64,000 nucleotides of DNA from Leucaena leucocephala (GCA_037074615.1 CM073562.1:4015001-4079000), one strand, 5' to 3'. Counted from the first letter of the stretch, positions 48,601-60,840 are shown. The notes: generated by a model from the sequence alone, not told the origin. A program made the numbers and translations.

Positions 48601-49811
48601 GCATATGATTATGGTGATACAGCAGGGATGACTCCGTTGATGAAAATGCACACACTTGGACATAACTTTGTTCCTGATCCAATTCACGCTGGTAAAAATT
48701 CGTCATGTTTAGAGATTTTAGCTCAGATCAGTCAGTTCATGTTTTTTTTTCCTTGACGTAATATGTAGTTTTGCTTTTTCTGTAGGGGGTTTGCGCTACC
48801 ATGGAATGGCTCCATTGCTGTCACATATTTATGAGTTGGGATTTATGGAAGCAATTTCAATTCCACAGATTGAGTGCTTTCAAGGTAATTGTGATTGCCA
48901 CTATTCAAATGACTAACTACTACCTAGCCTTGGTGTTTTCAAGGAAAACCCTGTTTGAATCCTTGATTGATAAATGCAATTTCAATTTTGCTCTCCCAGA
49001 TCATTTATTTTAATCTAGTCCATCAATCATGATAATAATGAAATTAACACTCGACTTAATGCATTGCTAGCTTGGACATTTATGACTTACATAATACTCC
49101 TCTTCTTAATATAAGCTACTTTACTAATTTAGGTAGATTAAAGAAATTAGGTGAATTAGTTTATTGTAAAAAATCTGATATGATCTCCCTAAAATATCTT
49201 TATGTAAATTTTTAATTATTGTTAAGGGAGTATCTATCGGGGTAGTTTAAAAGAAAGGATAAATATGAGAGACAAGGGGGATTGGGGTATTATATTTAGA
49301 ACCAAAATTAACCCTCTAACTAGCTTCTACATTTAAGACTAGAGGAGTATCCCACGCCTCAACTTGCTTGTGCGCAAGTCAGCAGTTTGTTTGGTTTGAT
49401 GTTAAATTCTGATTAGTGATAGGATGTAAGGATAACACTGACAGTATTTTATTGATTGAGAGACCAAAATGTTGTTTTCTGTTACTCTAGAATGAAAATA
49501 AAAGCAAAAAACTTGGGAAGGAATTAGAAAGGATGACTTTTTATCTTGTTGCAGGTGCAATACAGTTTGCCAGATCTGAAGGGTTGATACCAGCTCCTGA
49601 ACCCACTCATGCTATCGCTGCAACTATTAGAGAAGCTCTTCGTTGCAGAGAGACTGGAGAGGCCAAGGTCATTCTGACAGCAATGTGTGGACATGGCCAT
49701 TTTGACCTGGCAGCTTATGAGAAGTATTTGCAAGGTGACATGGTTGACCTCTCATTCTCACAGGAGAAGGTTCAAGCTTCTCTGGCCAATATTCCTCAAC
49801 TGAGAGCCTGA
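45636..49811 (+). CDS. TRPB2: Tryptophan synthase beta chain type 2 (TrpB2)
   Basis: Six exons join in frame to 499 residues: 45636-45699, 47313-47637, 47721-47937, 48154-48691, 48786-48884, 49555-49811; all GT..AG. The enzyme is PLP-dependent and condenses indole with serine to make tryptophan. Motifs: SPAGSHKPNSAVPQ with the PLP-binding Lys, ETGAGQWGSALAFA, CTGGGSNFAGL (phosphate-binding loop), and the C-terminal MCGHGHFDLAAYEKYL. The type-2 features are the long N-terminal extension (IPHQWYNLIADLP, KPEDLSALFPD) and the ending that matches the ~500-residue plant TrpB2 class rather than the TrpA-partnered TrpB1. The first ~55 residues are Ser/Arg-rich and acid-poor, which could be a plastid transit peptide. 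The ATG at 45636 is the first in frame. Intron 1 (1.6 kb) holds a C16 tract and a MITE; intron 5 holds another MITE. Confidence 0.93.
46032..46047 (+). repeat. C16 homopolymer in TrpB2 intron 1
   Basis: Sixteen consecutive C, with GCT before and AAA after. Long C runs are rare in AT-rich plant DNA; the length may also be imprecisely assembled. Confidence 0.9.
46190..46420. mobile_element. MITE (copy G) in TrpB2 intron 1
   Basis: The left part GCCTTAATACAAGATTTAATTAATT and right part AGTTAATTAGTTCTATATTAAATATTAGAGG match the family. The interior (AGTTAATTATAATTAATATAAGAGC; TTTGGTTATATTAGCTAATTTATT) matches the copy at 52080-52318 rather than copies A to D, so it is a second subfamily. Confidence 0.6.
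46700..47109. repeat. TrpB2 intron 1 segment shared with the 3' flank of the CNL gene
   Basis: Matches 30870-30920 and 31195-31747 in the same orientation (see that entry). Marks the left edge of the duplicated block in copy B. Confidence 0.7.
49095..49350. mobile_element. MITE (copy H) in TrpB2 intron 5
   Basis: Left end TACTCCTCTTCTTAATATAAG and right end CTTCTACATTTAAGACTAGAGGAGTA are inverted relatives. The interior (GGTAGATTAAAGAAATTAGG) matches copies B and D. Confidence 0.75.
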
Positions 49812-50454
49812 ATTCTTGTATGAATAAGACACTTAGGAACTAGGAGAAGGCATATTTGTCTTCCACCTTTAAATCATAGTTTTTTTTCCCAATACTTTTA
49901 GATATTTGCCTGTTATTTAGTGATCCTTCAGGTTCCATAAGAAAGGTTTTAAAACTTTTCACCTGAAAACCATAGATCACGGAATTGGAGCCCTAGTATT
50001 AGTAATGTTATTTGGAACTTCTGGTAAAACCAAGTTTCTTGATACTATATCTTCTGATGTGCACTGTTTAAGTTAGTTTGGGTTAAAACAATCTTTAGTT
50101 CTTCAAATTTCCTCTCATTTTAGTTTTGATCCCTCAAGTTTTAAATTATAGGTTTTAGTTTTTTAAAATTTTTTTCATCTAAAATATTAATTCCTATAAT
50201 TTAATAAAAATCTCAATCATTTTACCCCTTGACCAAAACCCATATTTTTAAAAGGTATGAAATGCTTGTATGACTGAATTTTGGGCACTAAACACTACCG
50301 TCTCAAATTATACTAGCTTTTCTTCCATTTTCTCTTAAGTTTTTTTTTTGTATATTTATTACAATGGGTTTACCTTTAACCTTGGCAATCCCTTGTGAGA
50401 CATACAAATTAATTCAAGGGAACCATCCTACAACATACAAACCATTCTAAACTT

Positions 50455-52529
50455 TTAAACATTATGTGCCACTGGTCTATCAGTAGTAGACTTGGCAATC
50501 TCAACTTCTTGAGGGGCCTTTGACTTGGGGTCTTTTTTGTGCCGATATAGCACATAATGCTGGATCATGAACAGAATGTCAAAGAATACAGAAACCTGCA
50601 ATTGCAAATTGCATCACTATTGTTAACAATTCATTTTCATATTCTATATCTACAAGTTAAGATGAGAAAAATAATCCATACCAGAGACAACAGTAGTTTT
50701 CCTATATTTCCATAGAAGTTTGTCAAAGAACCTGAGAAATTGAAACTATGTCATTGTGATGATATACGCTTGGAAAATTCATACACTTGTATAGCTAAAG
50801 GAGATTTCAATGCATACCTTGATCTATTGATTGCATAACCATTTGTGTATAGTTTCCGACGCTTCCAGAAAAATCCAGAAGAATGTTACCAATGCTCCAT
50901 CCTGTTGTACTTTTCCTCATGTAGTTCATCACAGCCTGCACTCAACTCATTGTTTACAAATACAAATGGCCATGGCCAATACATTTTATATCAGTAGTAG
51001 TCCACTAGCTAAAAGAATGAAGAACATTATTTAAACCCATAGAAACCAAGTCAGAGAAGACAAAAAGGTTTACAGCAAATCATGTATTCAGATCAGTTTA
51101 GAAATACGAATTTCAAACTTTTGGACTTTTATAAATACTTCATTATGTATGCTATTCAAAGCAGAGTTTACAATGAAGAAGAATTTAATTCTTTGAACAA
51201 ATTTTTCTTGTTACTTGGTGTTCTTTGAATACCAGTGGCTCATACAAGTTTTTTTCCTAGATAGAATTACTATAAAGTCCCAAATAAAAAATTTAATTAC
51301 CCAAAAGTCCTAATGATAACTGATGAGTTAATGATGATAAGTTTTAATATAGAAATTAACAACAAATTTATATTATTTAGTATTTTTTTTATAATTAAAT
51401 TCCTCTTTTGGGACCTCATTTTTTTCTATTAGTCGCCTTTGGTGAATAAAGGAGATATCTATAATTGTGCAAACTATAGGAGAAGAAGAAAATGCAAATA
51501 TGATTTTCAGCATTAGGTTCTTCAAACATATTGCTTGCAGTACAAATTTCATAAAGAGAAGAATACCGAATGGAATAAATCTTTACCTGGGGAATATATT
51601 TTACACACGTCATACAAACTTGAATGATGCTGCAAAATGTTTAGTTTCAACAAATTAATTTAAAACTGATGTTAGAAGCTAGCTCAAATGGGAAAAATAG
51701 CACAACATACTTAAATACAGAGAGAAGCCAGAGCCAATGGTGTGTAGACAAAGTTATGAAGAAGCATATTGCAGCAACTGACCAAGCAGCAGTCACAATT
51801 CCACAAGCTATTTTAGACACCTTTTGATTTCCTCTCTACAATTACAAACAAGAATATATAAGAAACTCCAACAATATCCCAGAAAATTAAAAAAAAGAAT
51901 TGAAAGTACAAAAACATCAATGGGAAAAGGAGTATGATACATCATAGATAGCAATCTGGAACAAGGAAATTGCAGTGAGAAGAACAGCATGAGATGAGAA
52001 AGCAACATCATTTGCTGCTACAGGTATCATCTGAAAACAAATGAAAATTAAAATGGTTTTTTAAATATCAAACTTATTACTACCTCTATTCCTTAATAGT
52101 ATAAGAGTTTGTTGACTTTTTTAGATAGATTAAATAAATAAAATAATTAATTAATTATAGCTAATATAAAAATTAGTTGACTAATTTGGGTAGATGAAAA
52201 AGTATTTAATATGAATTTGTCTTGAAGAGTTCAATTTGGTTATAATTAACTAATTTATTTAATTTCTTTAATCTATTAAAAAAAGTTAACTAGCTCTCAT
52301 ATTAATTATATAAGAAACTAACCTCATTTTGACCATATTTGTCTCTGTATTGCTTCTGAACAGCTGGGCTGAAGTACAGAGATGCATTGTAGAATAGATA
52401 GGATGAGTGCTTGGTGAGATTCAACAGCACAAAATCAAAGTTCAATCCCACAACACTGAATCCAATAAGAGAAGCATGAATGAGAACATTATGTTTGTGA
52501 GATGATAATAAATGAAGGAAGTAATAAGT

Positions 52530-52573
<44 letters not shown>

Positions 52574-52696
52574 GAACCTTTTCCTGCGATAATTCATGAT
52601 AACTTGTGGGTAGAAACTGATAGACCAGCAAACAAAAGTGAGCCAACCCAGAACTTCATATGATACATGGAGTGGCACTGAGTTCCAAGAAGCCAT
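50455..52696 (-). CDS. Cystinosin-like PQ-loop transporter, copy 2
   Basis: Eight minus-strand exons join in frame to 272 residues: 52696-52578, 52455-52323, 52030-51941, 51835-51711, 51629-51587, 50935-50818, 50731-50682, 50595-50455. The first seven exons have exactly the same lengths and phases as copy 1 (119, 133, 90, 125, 43, 118, 50); the last is 3 bp longer. PQ-loops SFYPQV and KYIPQA and the KQYRDKYGQNE segment are kept. Many substitutions distinguish it from copy 1 (exon 4: RGNQKVSKIACGIVTAAWSV here against RGDQKVSKIACGIVSIVWLV), so the duplication is not recent. Role by family: proton-coupled cystine export from the vacuole/lysosome. An upstream in-frame ATG at 52750 would add 18 residues, but the shared MASWNS start is preferred. 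Stop codons of this gene and TrpB2 face each other about 640 bp apart. A (TA)n tract lies in intron 1. Confidence 0.93.
52080..52318. mobile_element. MITE (copy I) inside intron 2 of cystinosin copy 2
   Basis: Left end TACTACCTCTATTCCTTAATA; the interior matches copy G (TTGGTTATAATTAACTAATTTATT). It lies in the same intron, and close to the same donor, as copy C in the paralogue, but belongs to the other subfamily. The right terminus is worn. Confidence 0.6.
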
Positions 52697-52839
52697 TTTT
52701 ATGTAGAAGCTTGGCTTGCCTGAGGTTTTTGTCCTGAAAAAAGCCTTCAAATGAAAGAATTAAATTTGGTTTAGATTTAATAGACTCTATACCATTAAAG
52801 GTCATATGTTAAGAACCATAAAAACGTTTTAGAAGGAGT

Positions 52840-53126
52840 ATACTGCTTCTATTCCTAATTATAAGAGTTAGATGAAATATTAAATTTATTCCTAAATATA
52901 AGAGCTGAGTCAACTTTGTCTCTTAAAATTATAATGTCCCTCAATGTATCTCTATAAGATTGTAAATACTAAAGGATACCTATTAAAGATGGTTCAAACG
53001 CATACGATTAAAGAGATTATTTTAGGAAAACTAATACACAACTGTTATAATTAACTAATTTATTTAATTTTCTTAATTTATTTAAATTGGTTAAATATAT
53101 CTTATAATTAAGAATAGAGGAAGTAA
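52840..53126. mobile_element. MITE (copy J) upstream of cystinosin copy 2
   Basis: Left end TACTGCTTCTATTCCTAATTATAAG and right end CTTATAATTAAGAATAGAGGAAGTA are clear inverted repeats of about 25 bp with TA borders. Confidence 0.8.
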
Positions 53127-53149
53127 TATAAACTGTGGTAGTATCACTC

Positions 53150-54790
53150 ATTAACCTTTTCTCTCTTACCAGACTTGCTTCCACAGAATTAAGGTGAAGC
53201 TTAGGTCTCTGCTCACACTCTAATCTGATAAGTTAATGAAGTTTTGGTTTGTAGCTGCAGAACATAGTATTTCTGGGTTTTATATATTTATTATATATAT
53301 TTATTTAGTATATGAACTACCCATTATTTCCTGACCTTTCCCCTATCCCATGATTATGTTTGTCTTGTAGCTATTTTTGTGCCTTGCGTTTTTCCAACTT
53401 TTTTTTTTGGGTTCAAGTTATGTTGCTGTTATGAAAAATGAAATGCTTGGCGTTTGTATTTGTCATGTAGCTATTGATACATGTGCCTGTAGCTGAGTTA
53501 CGTTTGAGCTAATATGAAGAAGTTTGGTCTTTTTTGCTTTTGTTTTTCATTGCGTTCACTTCTTATATAGTTTAGGGGGTCTTATAAAGTTCTCCAAAAT
53601 AAAGGGAAAATCATTAGTCTCAAAAAAAGAATGTAAATACTGTGAAGACCTAAAATAAATAAATTTATTATTGTATGTTACTCACTACTATACCTTTTAG
53701 TAATTATATTATATTCTTTATTTAGAATTTTATAGTAATTTAAAAAAAACATAATACTACTACAACTACTACTAATAATAAATAAAAGAGAAAAGTTTTT
53801 CCCTCAGCAATTCAGCATCAGCCTAACCAATGGCCATAAGTTTGGCCTCCCTTATATATAGTTAATATATTTAAATATAAATAAAAATATAATTTATTTG
53901 TTTATTAAAATGTTTTTTTTACTGATTAATATTAATTCTTTAGTTTTCATTAATTAAAAAAATAGAATAATTTATACTGTAAATGTATATTTTTTCAATT
54001 ATTATAAAATTGAGAATATACCTGAATACAGATGTACTCTATCTTTTAATATTTAGTTTGTATATAATATTATTAAGGATTAATTTAAGTTTTTCAAACC
54101 TATATACAACTTTTTAAATGCACCCCCACAGCCACACTATATATATTTAACTAAGTCAAACTCGTAACTTTTTAGGGTAGATTCCGTAGATATTTTAAGG
54201 CAGTTCAGGTATATCTAGATAGGATATAGAAAGTGATAGTTTCCTACATTAGTCAATGTTATACCATATAGATCAGTTATATAAAATGAAAAAAAAATTA
54301 AAGTAAAGTTGGTATTATAGAGTTTAAGGAATGAGGAGGAACTATTAAAACATTAGTTTTATAAAAAGAGTAATTAAATTAAAAAATATTGAATCAGGGA
54401 ACTGATGTTAATTTTCCTAAGTGTCACTCAAATCAGAATCAGAATGAACGAGAAGAAATACCAAACATAGATTTGGTCTATGTTGCAGGGCCATATCATA
54501 TTCTTTTGAATTTTGAGTTTTAGTTCAAAAGGACATGGAAAATCACAAATCCTAAAATTAAGAATAGTTAGTTATTTGAATATCTAATATTAAGATTTAG
54601 AAAAAAGACCGGGTGATAATATTAAAAAAAACATTGAATAATTTATTACTTGGATTATAATTATTGTATTTCTCTGAAGCTATCAAAATTAGTAGAAAAA
54701 CGAAAAGAGGGGTTCTTAACTCCAAGTCACAAACAAATCGACTTCAATATTTTGGTGAAGTAAATCTGCAGCTGAGTTGAACTCAAGTTT
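53150..54790. other. AT-rich intergenic DNA, no gene recognised
   Basis: Only short random frames and A/T homopolymers. No repeat ends could be defined. Confidence 0.5.
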
Positions 54791-55110
54791 GAAATCAGAA
54801 TCAGACCTTTCACCACTTTCTGATTATCTCTTCGTTGTTTAATAAACTTGCCTCATCAAAAGCCCTTGCATGACTGTATTCGAAATCGATCTGCAAATAA
54901 TGCAAATAAATGGTCATCATCATGGATCACCATAGATATCTACGAAACTAATTGGACAAGATTGTAGGTAAGAAGAAGAAGAAGATTATCTTTCGTGAAG
55001 CTCACCTAAGGAAAGAAGCTTGTTTTCAGTGACATGCATGCAGCAGAAAGAAGTTCTTCAGCGACAATGGTGTGTTCTACTTTCTTGGTGCTCTCTTGGC
55101 TGCTTTTATG
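54790..55110 (-). promoter_or_regulatory. Probable 5' UTR and promoter of cystinosin copy 2
   Basis: Contains GTGAAGCTCACCTAAGGAAA.. followed by GCTTGTTTTCAGT, which parallels the sequence near 35800-35845 upstream of copy 1. Minus-strand donor TTAG|GTGAGC is conserved between the two. Confidence 0.5.
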
Positions 55111-55347
55111 TTTCCACTTTAGTATAGATGGATGAAGATTGAGCTTTGAGGATCATGGAGAGGACAGACAGAAATCATAAAGAGTGAGCCAAAAAGTTTT
55201 CGCTTCTTTCTTTTCTTTTCTTTTCTTTTTAATAAAAGAAATTTTATATTATAAAAAATTTTATTAGCAAAAAAATAATTGAGTTGTTTTTTATATAAAT
55301 TCTTTTATATAAAAACGTATCAGGTGGTTCTAAACAATAGAATTTTT

Positions 55348-55497
55348 AAACAGTAAATTTTATTCAATTTTTCTTATATTACTCTATCTATTATAGGATC
55401 TAAATTTTTGAATTGTTGTTTTAAACAGTAAATTTTATTCAATTTTTCTTATATTACTCTATTTATTATAGGATCTAAATTTTTGAATTGTTGTGTT
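55348..55497 (+). repeat. Two tandem 75-bp repeats
   Basis: AAACAGTAAATTTTATTC begins at 55348 and again at 55423; the units differ by only a few bases (CTATCTATT against CTATTTATT). Near-identity implies a recent duplication. Confidence 0.9.
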
Positions 55498-55537
55498 CAT
55501 TTTGAGTTTGTCCATTTACTATCCTTAATTAAATATA

Positions 55538-55908
55538 CTCTCTCGTTATTTTTTTAAAAAAACTTATATCAAATTCATTACATTCATTTTATCAAATTAT
55601 TTAATTTTACCTTACCCTGTATCCTATTTCTTTTTAATATCTTCATTTAATTTAAACCCACATGAAAAAAATAGTATATAACTAGATATAATTAAAAAAA
55701 TTGACAAAATAGATGTAAGGAACTTCATGTAAATATGATTATATTTTTTTCTTATAGACCCTCCATTATTTTTTTTCCCTCTCACCTATCTATTTATAAA
55801 TAAATATATATTTAAAAAAATATTTTTATATATTTATTAGTTTTAATCGATTTTAATAGTTTTCTCTCTTATTTAAGTCTTATAATAAATACGGGAAGGA
55901 GCACTGTA
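55538..55908. mobile_element. Possible larger MITE (copy K)
   Basis: Left end TACTCTCTCGTTATTTTTTT and right end TAATAAATACGGGAAGGAG look like inverted relatives. The interior is AT-rich without coding capacity and is not obviously like other copies. Confidence 0.45.
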
Positions 55909-57204
55909 CTTGTAGACTTTCTAGGCATCAGATGCGACGCCAGTGGTCTTACAAATGGCGAAATCGTCTAAACTGGCATCAGATGCAACGCGAATGGCCA
56001 CAGATAGAAACGTCATGGGCCATCAAATTAAAATAATTGTGTGTGGATCCCACCAATTAATTGATCATCTTTGAAAAGATGGTCTTTGAACAAATGAGAT
56101 GGATCATGGACAACCGATTAGCGGCTCACAATTAAAATATTTTAAATATAGAATAATCCAATCAATAGCCAAATCAATAGTTTTTAAACACAATTTTTAT
56201 ATCCATATACACATAATTATCATTTTCAAATCATATTATCAAATATCTAATTTTATAATTTAAAAATATTTATTATAGTATAGGTGTTTTTTCTAATTTA
56301 AATTTAAGACCTAAAAAATCTAATAGAACCTTATACTATAAAATTAATTATATATTGATTAAATTTAACTTTTTTAAATTTATAGTACTCAAACTCAATT
56401 TAAAATTTTCTTTGTTGGATTGTAAAAGAATTAGAGAAGTTAAGTTAAAAGTTTTTAATGAATTTTTCTTTTTCTTTTTTTATTTTATATATCCTCTTTA
56501 TTATATTGTTATCACCCCTTTTCTCCAATTTTTTTAAAATTTAAATCAGAAATTTTTTCTCTCTCCCCTTCAAATTCATAGTACCAAACAGCCTCTATAG
56601 GTTCAATTTTAGCTTAAACAATAAGTGAATTTAACATGTTTTAAACATTTACAAAAAGGTAATATATTGGATAGCAATTTTATTAGAAGAGAAATTATTC
56701 TGTATTTGGTTACAACTGAAAAAAATGTGATTTATTAAATAATTTTAAGATTTTATAATATTTTTGTGGATCTTTGTTCCTAAAAGATTTTATCTCTGTA
56801 TCTTTGCATTGTCATAGCATAATTTCTCATAAATTTTTTAATTCTAATTATTTTTAAAATTTAATTAAATAAGATAAAAATTTTAAAAAGTGATTTTTTA
56901 AAAAACTAAGTGGATTTTTAATAATAGACAAATTAGCCGTAACGCAACATGTTGTGGTAGGTAAGTAAAGAAAAGTATAGAATCATAGCAAAACAAACTA
57001 AGAAGAGATTTCAAGATGATAATGATTGTTTGTGAACTTATCTGGAAAAGTTGGGTGGAATCAGGTCCCATTGATTAGCATTTAGTCTATGAAACCACGT
57101 GGTCCATCGATAGATGTCGGTCATAGGAACTTGTTGGGAGTCTAACCACTGCTTCACCGCATGCTCCATCTCTCCCTATCCCTTCTTCCAAATTTTCTCT
57201 TATC

Positions 57205-57690
57205 TAGTGCCTGATTGGGATTAACTTTTAAAAATTAATTTTAAATAAAATTTTAATTTAAAAAAATTAAAAATAAATAATCATTTTTATCCATAATTAA
57301 TTTTAGTCAAAATTATAATTTAAAATAAGTTATTGAAAATAGTTTTTAGAACAGTAAAAGAGCTTATAGATTATCTAATTATTATCTTATCCATATTTTT
57401 TCTTATATCATCTCTCCCCTCTCATCTCTTTTCTCTATTCTCTCATCTCTCATCTCTCTTCTTTACTCTATCTCCTCTTTCCTCTATCTTCTCTACACTC
57501 TCTCCTCTCTCTTATTTTTTCTCTACCATCTCCCATCTCTCATACTTTAATCAAATCATACATTTTTTAGTAATTTATCAATATAAAAAGTGATTATACT
57601 ACTAATCATCCAAACATTTCTATTTTCAAAATATATTCTTTTCAAAATCTATTTTTTAAAATTTATTCTTTTCAAATATACCCTTAATAG
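57205..57690 (+). mobile_element. Non-autonomous element with long pyrimidine tract (inverted partner at 59705-60195)
   Basis: Contains GAACAGTAAAAGAGCTTATAG (57350-57370) followed by a ~140 bp CTCTCTCATC-rich tract (57405-57545) and CATCCAAACATTTCTATTTTC. The reverse complement of 59705-60195 has the same order: AAACAGTAAAAGAGCTTATG, a CTCTCTC/CTTTTC tract, then ATCCAAACACTCATTTATTC. Ser/Leu-rich frames here are only translation of the CT tract. Confidence 0.6.
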
Positions 57691-58907
57691 AAGGTATCGA
57701 ACTATTTTAAAGTTAAAAACATAAACACTTTTAAATTCTTTTAATAAATACAATTTATAAAATGTCGCTTATTATCTCTGTTAATATAGATTGTCGATAC
57801 ATTTCCTTTTGCATCACTCTTGGAGTCTTGGTTAGAATTTAATATTCAACTAAATTCTTTTAAATTAATATATATACTTTTTTATATAAAAAAATTTAGA
57901 TGAATTAGAATTTAAAAATTTACCAAAATTAAAAATAATTCTAGTTCAGAGAATACTTATAAAGATAATTATAAATTACCTAATAATAATATTCTCATAT
58001 TTTAATTACTATATATATTAATGGAAAAATCTCTATTAAATTGTTCACTATTCAGAGTTAGGTCTGTTTAGGTTTAAAGTAGTGAAATAAACCTTGCATA
58101 GACTTTAAGCTTGACTCGATTCTCTAACTTATCATGCAGAGTTAGGTCTCGTCTCAATTCTCAAATTGATGGAATAGAAGCGGTCGTCAAAATCAAGTGA
58201 TAAGGATGACTTTTACCATATCCACATCTTGCTTTGTTCACTTTTCCTCCTTCATCTTAATTATAAAGTAAAATTAACTGTATTTTTTTACCCACAGTTC
58301 TTACAAAATGACAGTTGAAATTTTTGAACATATTGAAAAATATTTAAAAAGCATACAAGCTCTCATGAAAATAACAAGAATAATAATAAATGAAGGAGAG
58401 CAATGATTGTAAAAAAAACTATAAATTCTATATCTTTGTCCTATATTTTATACCAAGTTAATTTTATGTATAATTAAGACAGAAAGGATTATGCACATAT
58501 TATATATATAATTATATATAATAAAACCTAAATAAGACAGCAAGAATAAGCTCCATGTGTACAAAGAGAATTAATCCTCGTGTAAAAATGACCGCACATG
58601 CTATGGCATTGGAATTCTATCTCCAAGAAAAAATTCTATGCCCACCACGACCCAATCCAAGCAAAACTCTCAAATTAAAAGATATGTTCTCTGCGTTACA
58701 TCAAATTTCGTTGATCCAGAATTGTTTCTTTTTTGAGAATCGTATAAATTTTCAACACTGCTAATCTTGAAACCCCTGTAACCAAACAGGCAACTTAAAA
58801 TCTTTTTAGAGAATTGATCGAATAATACCTCTCTCTAAGTTTTTTTCCTGAAAAATATTTACAAGTCATTTTTCTCATCTCATCCCTAACTGACTTTATA
58901 AATTAAT

Positions 58908-59066
58908 ATATATATATATATATATATATAAACACACACACCTCTCATAAGACACAAAAACTCAGTTTAAAACTTAATGACTCGAAACTAAAATTTGTAT
59001 ATACTTGAAGGACCCAAAGTTGTATAAACTTTTAACTAATTTTATCAACAAAAAGTCTTATATCTT

Positions 59067-59097
<31 letters not shown>

Positions 59098-59118
59098 GTA
59101 TGTATACACACACACAAC
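58908..59118. repeat. (TA)n and (CA)n microsatellite cluster
   Basis: Two (TA)n tracts of ~22 bp each, at 58908-58930 and 59072-59093; each is followed within 30 bp by a short ACACACAC tract. A pairwise duplication of a compound microsatellite is possible. Confidence 0.8.
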
Positions 59119-59384
59119 AACAATCACAGCCTGGACATTTATGGCATAGACATGGTCACCCACCCACACCTCAACATGCCTTTTGAGGTTAGCAATTTGT
59201 CACGTTTAATATTTAATATTGGAACGAATGTAGGATTGGAAGGGTAACACTGAAAGTGTCTTTATTGATTGATTGAGGGGGAAAAATAGAATTTTCTTTT
59301 ATTATAATATGAGTCTCATCATATCCATATGGTATGCATTGTATGGGGTTTGAAAAATAAGTTGCATACTTTATGGCTCGTGGA

Positions 59385-59624
59385 TATTCCCTCCCTCTTT
59401 TCCTTTTTTATAAGATATAAATAATTGAATAACGTTATTCAAAAAGTTAATTAATATTAATTAAAAATAAAAAATATGTAAAAATTGTAACATATTTTTT
59501 TAAAAATACCTTTATTAATAGAAAAGGTAGATGTGAAAGAGAATGAGAAAAAAAAGATGAGAGGATATTTTTTATACAAAAATATAGTTTTACCTTCAGA
59601 CTCATAATTAATATGGGTGGAGTA
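59385..59624. mobile_element. MITE (copy M)
   Basis: Left end TATTCCCTCCCTCTTTTCC and right end TTAATATGGGTGGAGTATA are inverted relatives with TA borders. Interior AT-rich, similar in plan to copy B. Confidence 0.6.
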
Positions 59625-59704
59625 TAAGAAATTGGCAATCATAAAAGCAAAATCAAATAAGTGCCAACAGAATCAGAAAGCAAAAGCAAGATGGCAATAA
59701 GTGT

Positions 59705-60195
59705 TTTTTTAACTATGTGTGTGTTTGAATTTTTTTTTTTTTAAATTAGCTTATGAAAAAAATGGGCTTATAAATAGCTTATGAAAAAAGGGTTTTTTTA
59801 GAAGAATTTATAGAAAAAAAATGATTTTGAATAAATGAGTGTTTGGATAGTTATTTGTAGAAGGGGTTTTATGAGTGGTAAATTACGAAAAATGGTATGA
59901 GTATTAAATGAGGAGAGATAAGAAATGAGAGGAGAGAGAGTGTAAGAAAGAAAAGAGATAAAAAAGTATGAGAGAGAAAAGAGGGTGTAAAAAAAAGTAG
60001 GGGTAATATAGTAATTGATTAGTTCATAAGCTCTTTTACTGTTTTATAAGCTGCTCTGACCAGTTTATCTGAAACCTTAATTTTAAATTATAGTTTAATT
60101 CAAAAATCTGTTTAAATAAAAATTATTATTTGATTAAAAAAAATTTTAAATTAAGATTTAGGGCCAAAAACTCGTTTAGAATGTTATCAAATACA
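59705..60195 (-). mobile_element. Non-autonomous element, inverted partner of 57205-57690
   Basis: Purine-rich on the + strand (GAGGAGAGAT, GAGAGGAGAGAGAG). Contains TTCATAAGCTCTTTTACTGTTTTA, the reverse complement of the landmark in the partner. See that entry for shared order. Confidence 0.6.
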
Positions 60196-60598
60196 ACCTA
60201 TTACAAATAAACAGAAGCTGAATGCACAGCTCAGATAGACCTACCAATTATTATCGTCCAAGATAGACCTACTTGATTTTTTTTTTTTTTTTTGTAATCC
60301 AAAAAAGATAGACCTGCTTTTGTCTTTTGTTGTCATAAAAGATAGACCCGCTTTTTTCCCGACACCACCAAGATGTGGAGTTGCTGATATTATGAAATTG
60401 ATTGGCTTTAACTTATACATTACATCTTATTTATAAATTATTTTAAAATATTTTATTAAAATTAGGAAAAAATTTAATCTCATTAATTTTATTTTAAAAT
60501 TTAATATTATTTTTAATTTTATCCCTATTTAATTTAATATACACTATACTTTAAGAGTATAAAATCTATACAATAATAAATAAATTATAAAATTGTGT

Positions 60599-60840
60599 TC
60601 TTCTAGTTTTTTATATAAAATATATTTAATTAATTTAAAAAATTTATTTAAATTATTTAATATTATATATTTTTATTAAAATATTTTAATTATTTTTTTA
60701 TTTTTCTCCTCTCTATTAATTATTATTTATATCAATTAATAGAGATAATTTAAAAAAAATAATAAATATAAAAAATAATTTTTATATTTAAAATTAATAT
60801 TAATTTTTTAATTAAATCATACTTTAAATACATAAGAAAT
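60599..60840. mobile_element. Very worn MITE (copy L)
   Basis: The interior CTCTATTAATTATTATTTATATCAATTAATAG and GATAATTTAAAAAAAATAATAAATATAA follows the plan of copy B (GATTATTGTGG..., GTAATTTAAAAAAAAATTGATAAATATAAG). Ends are poorly preserved. Confidence 0.4.

Noticed and set aside
57333..57593. 86-codon ORF rich in Ser and Leu
   Set aside because: It is translation of a CT-rich tract in a repeat element, not a protein.
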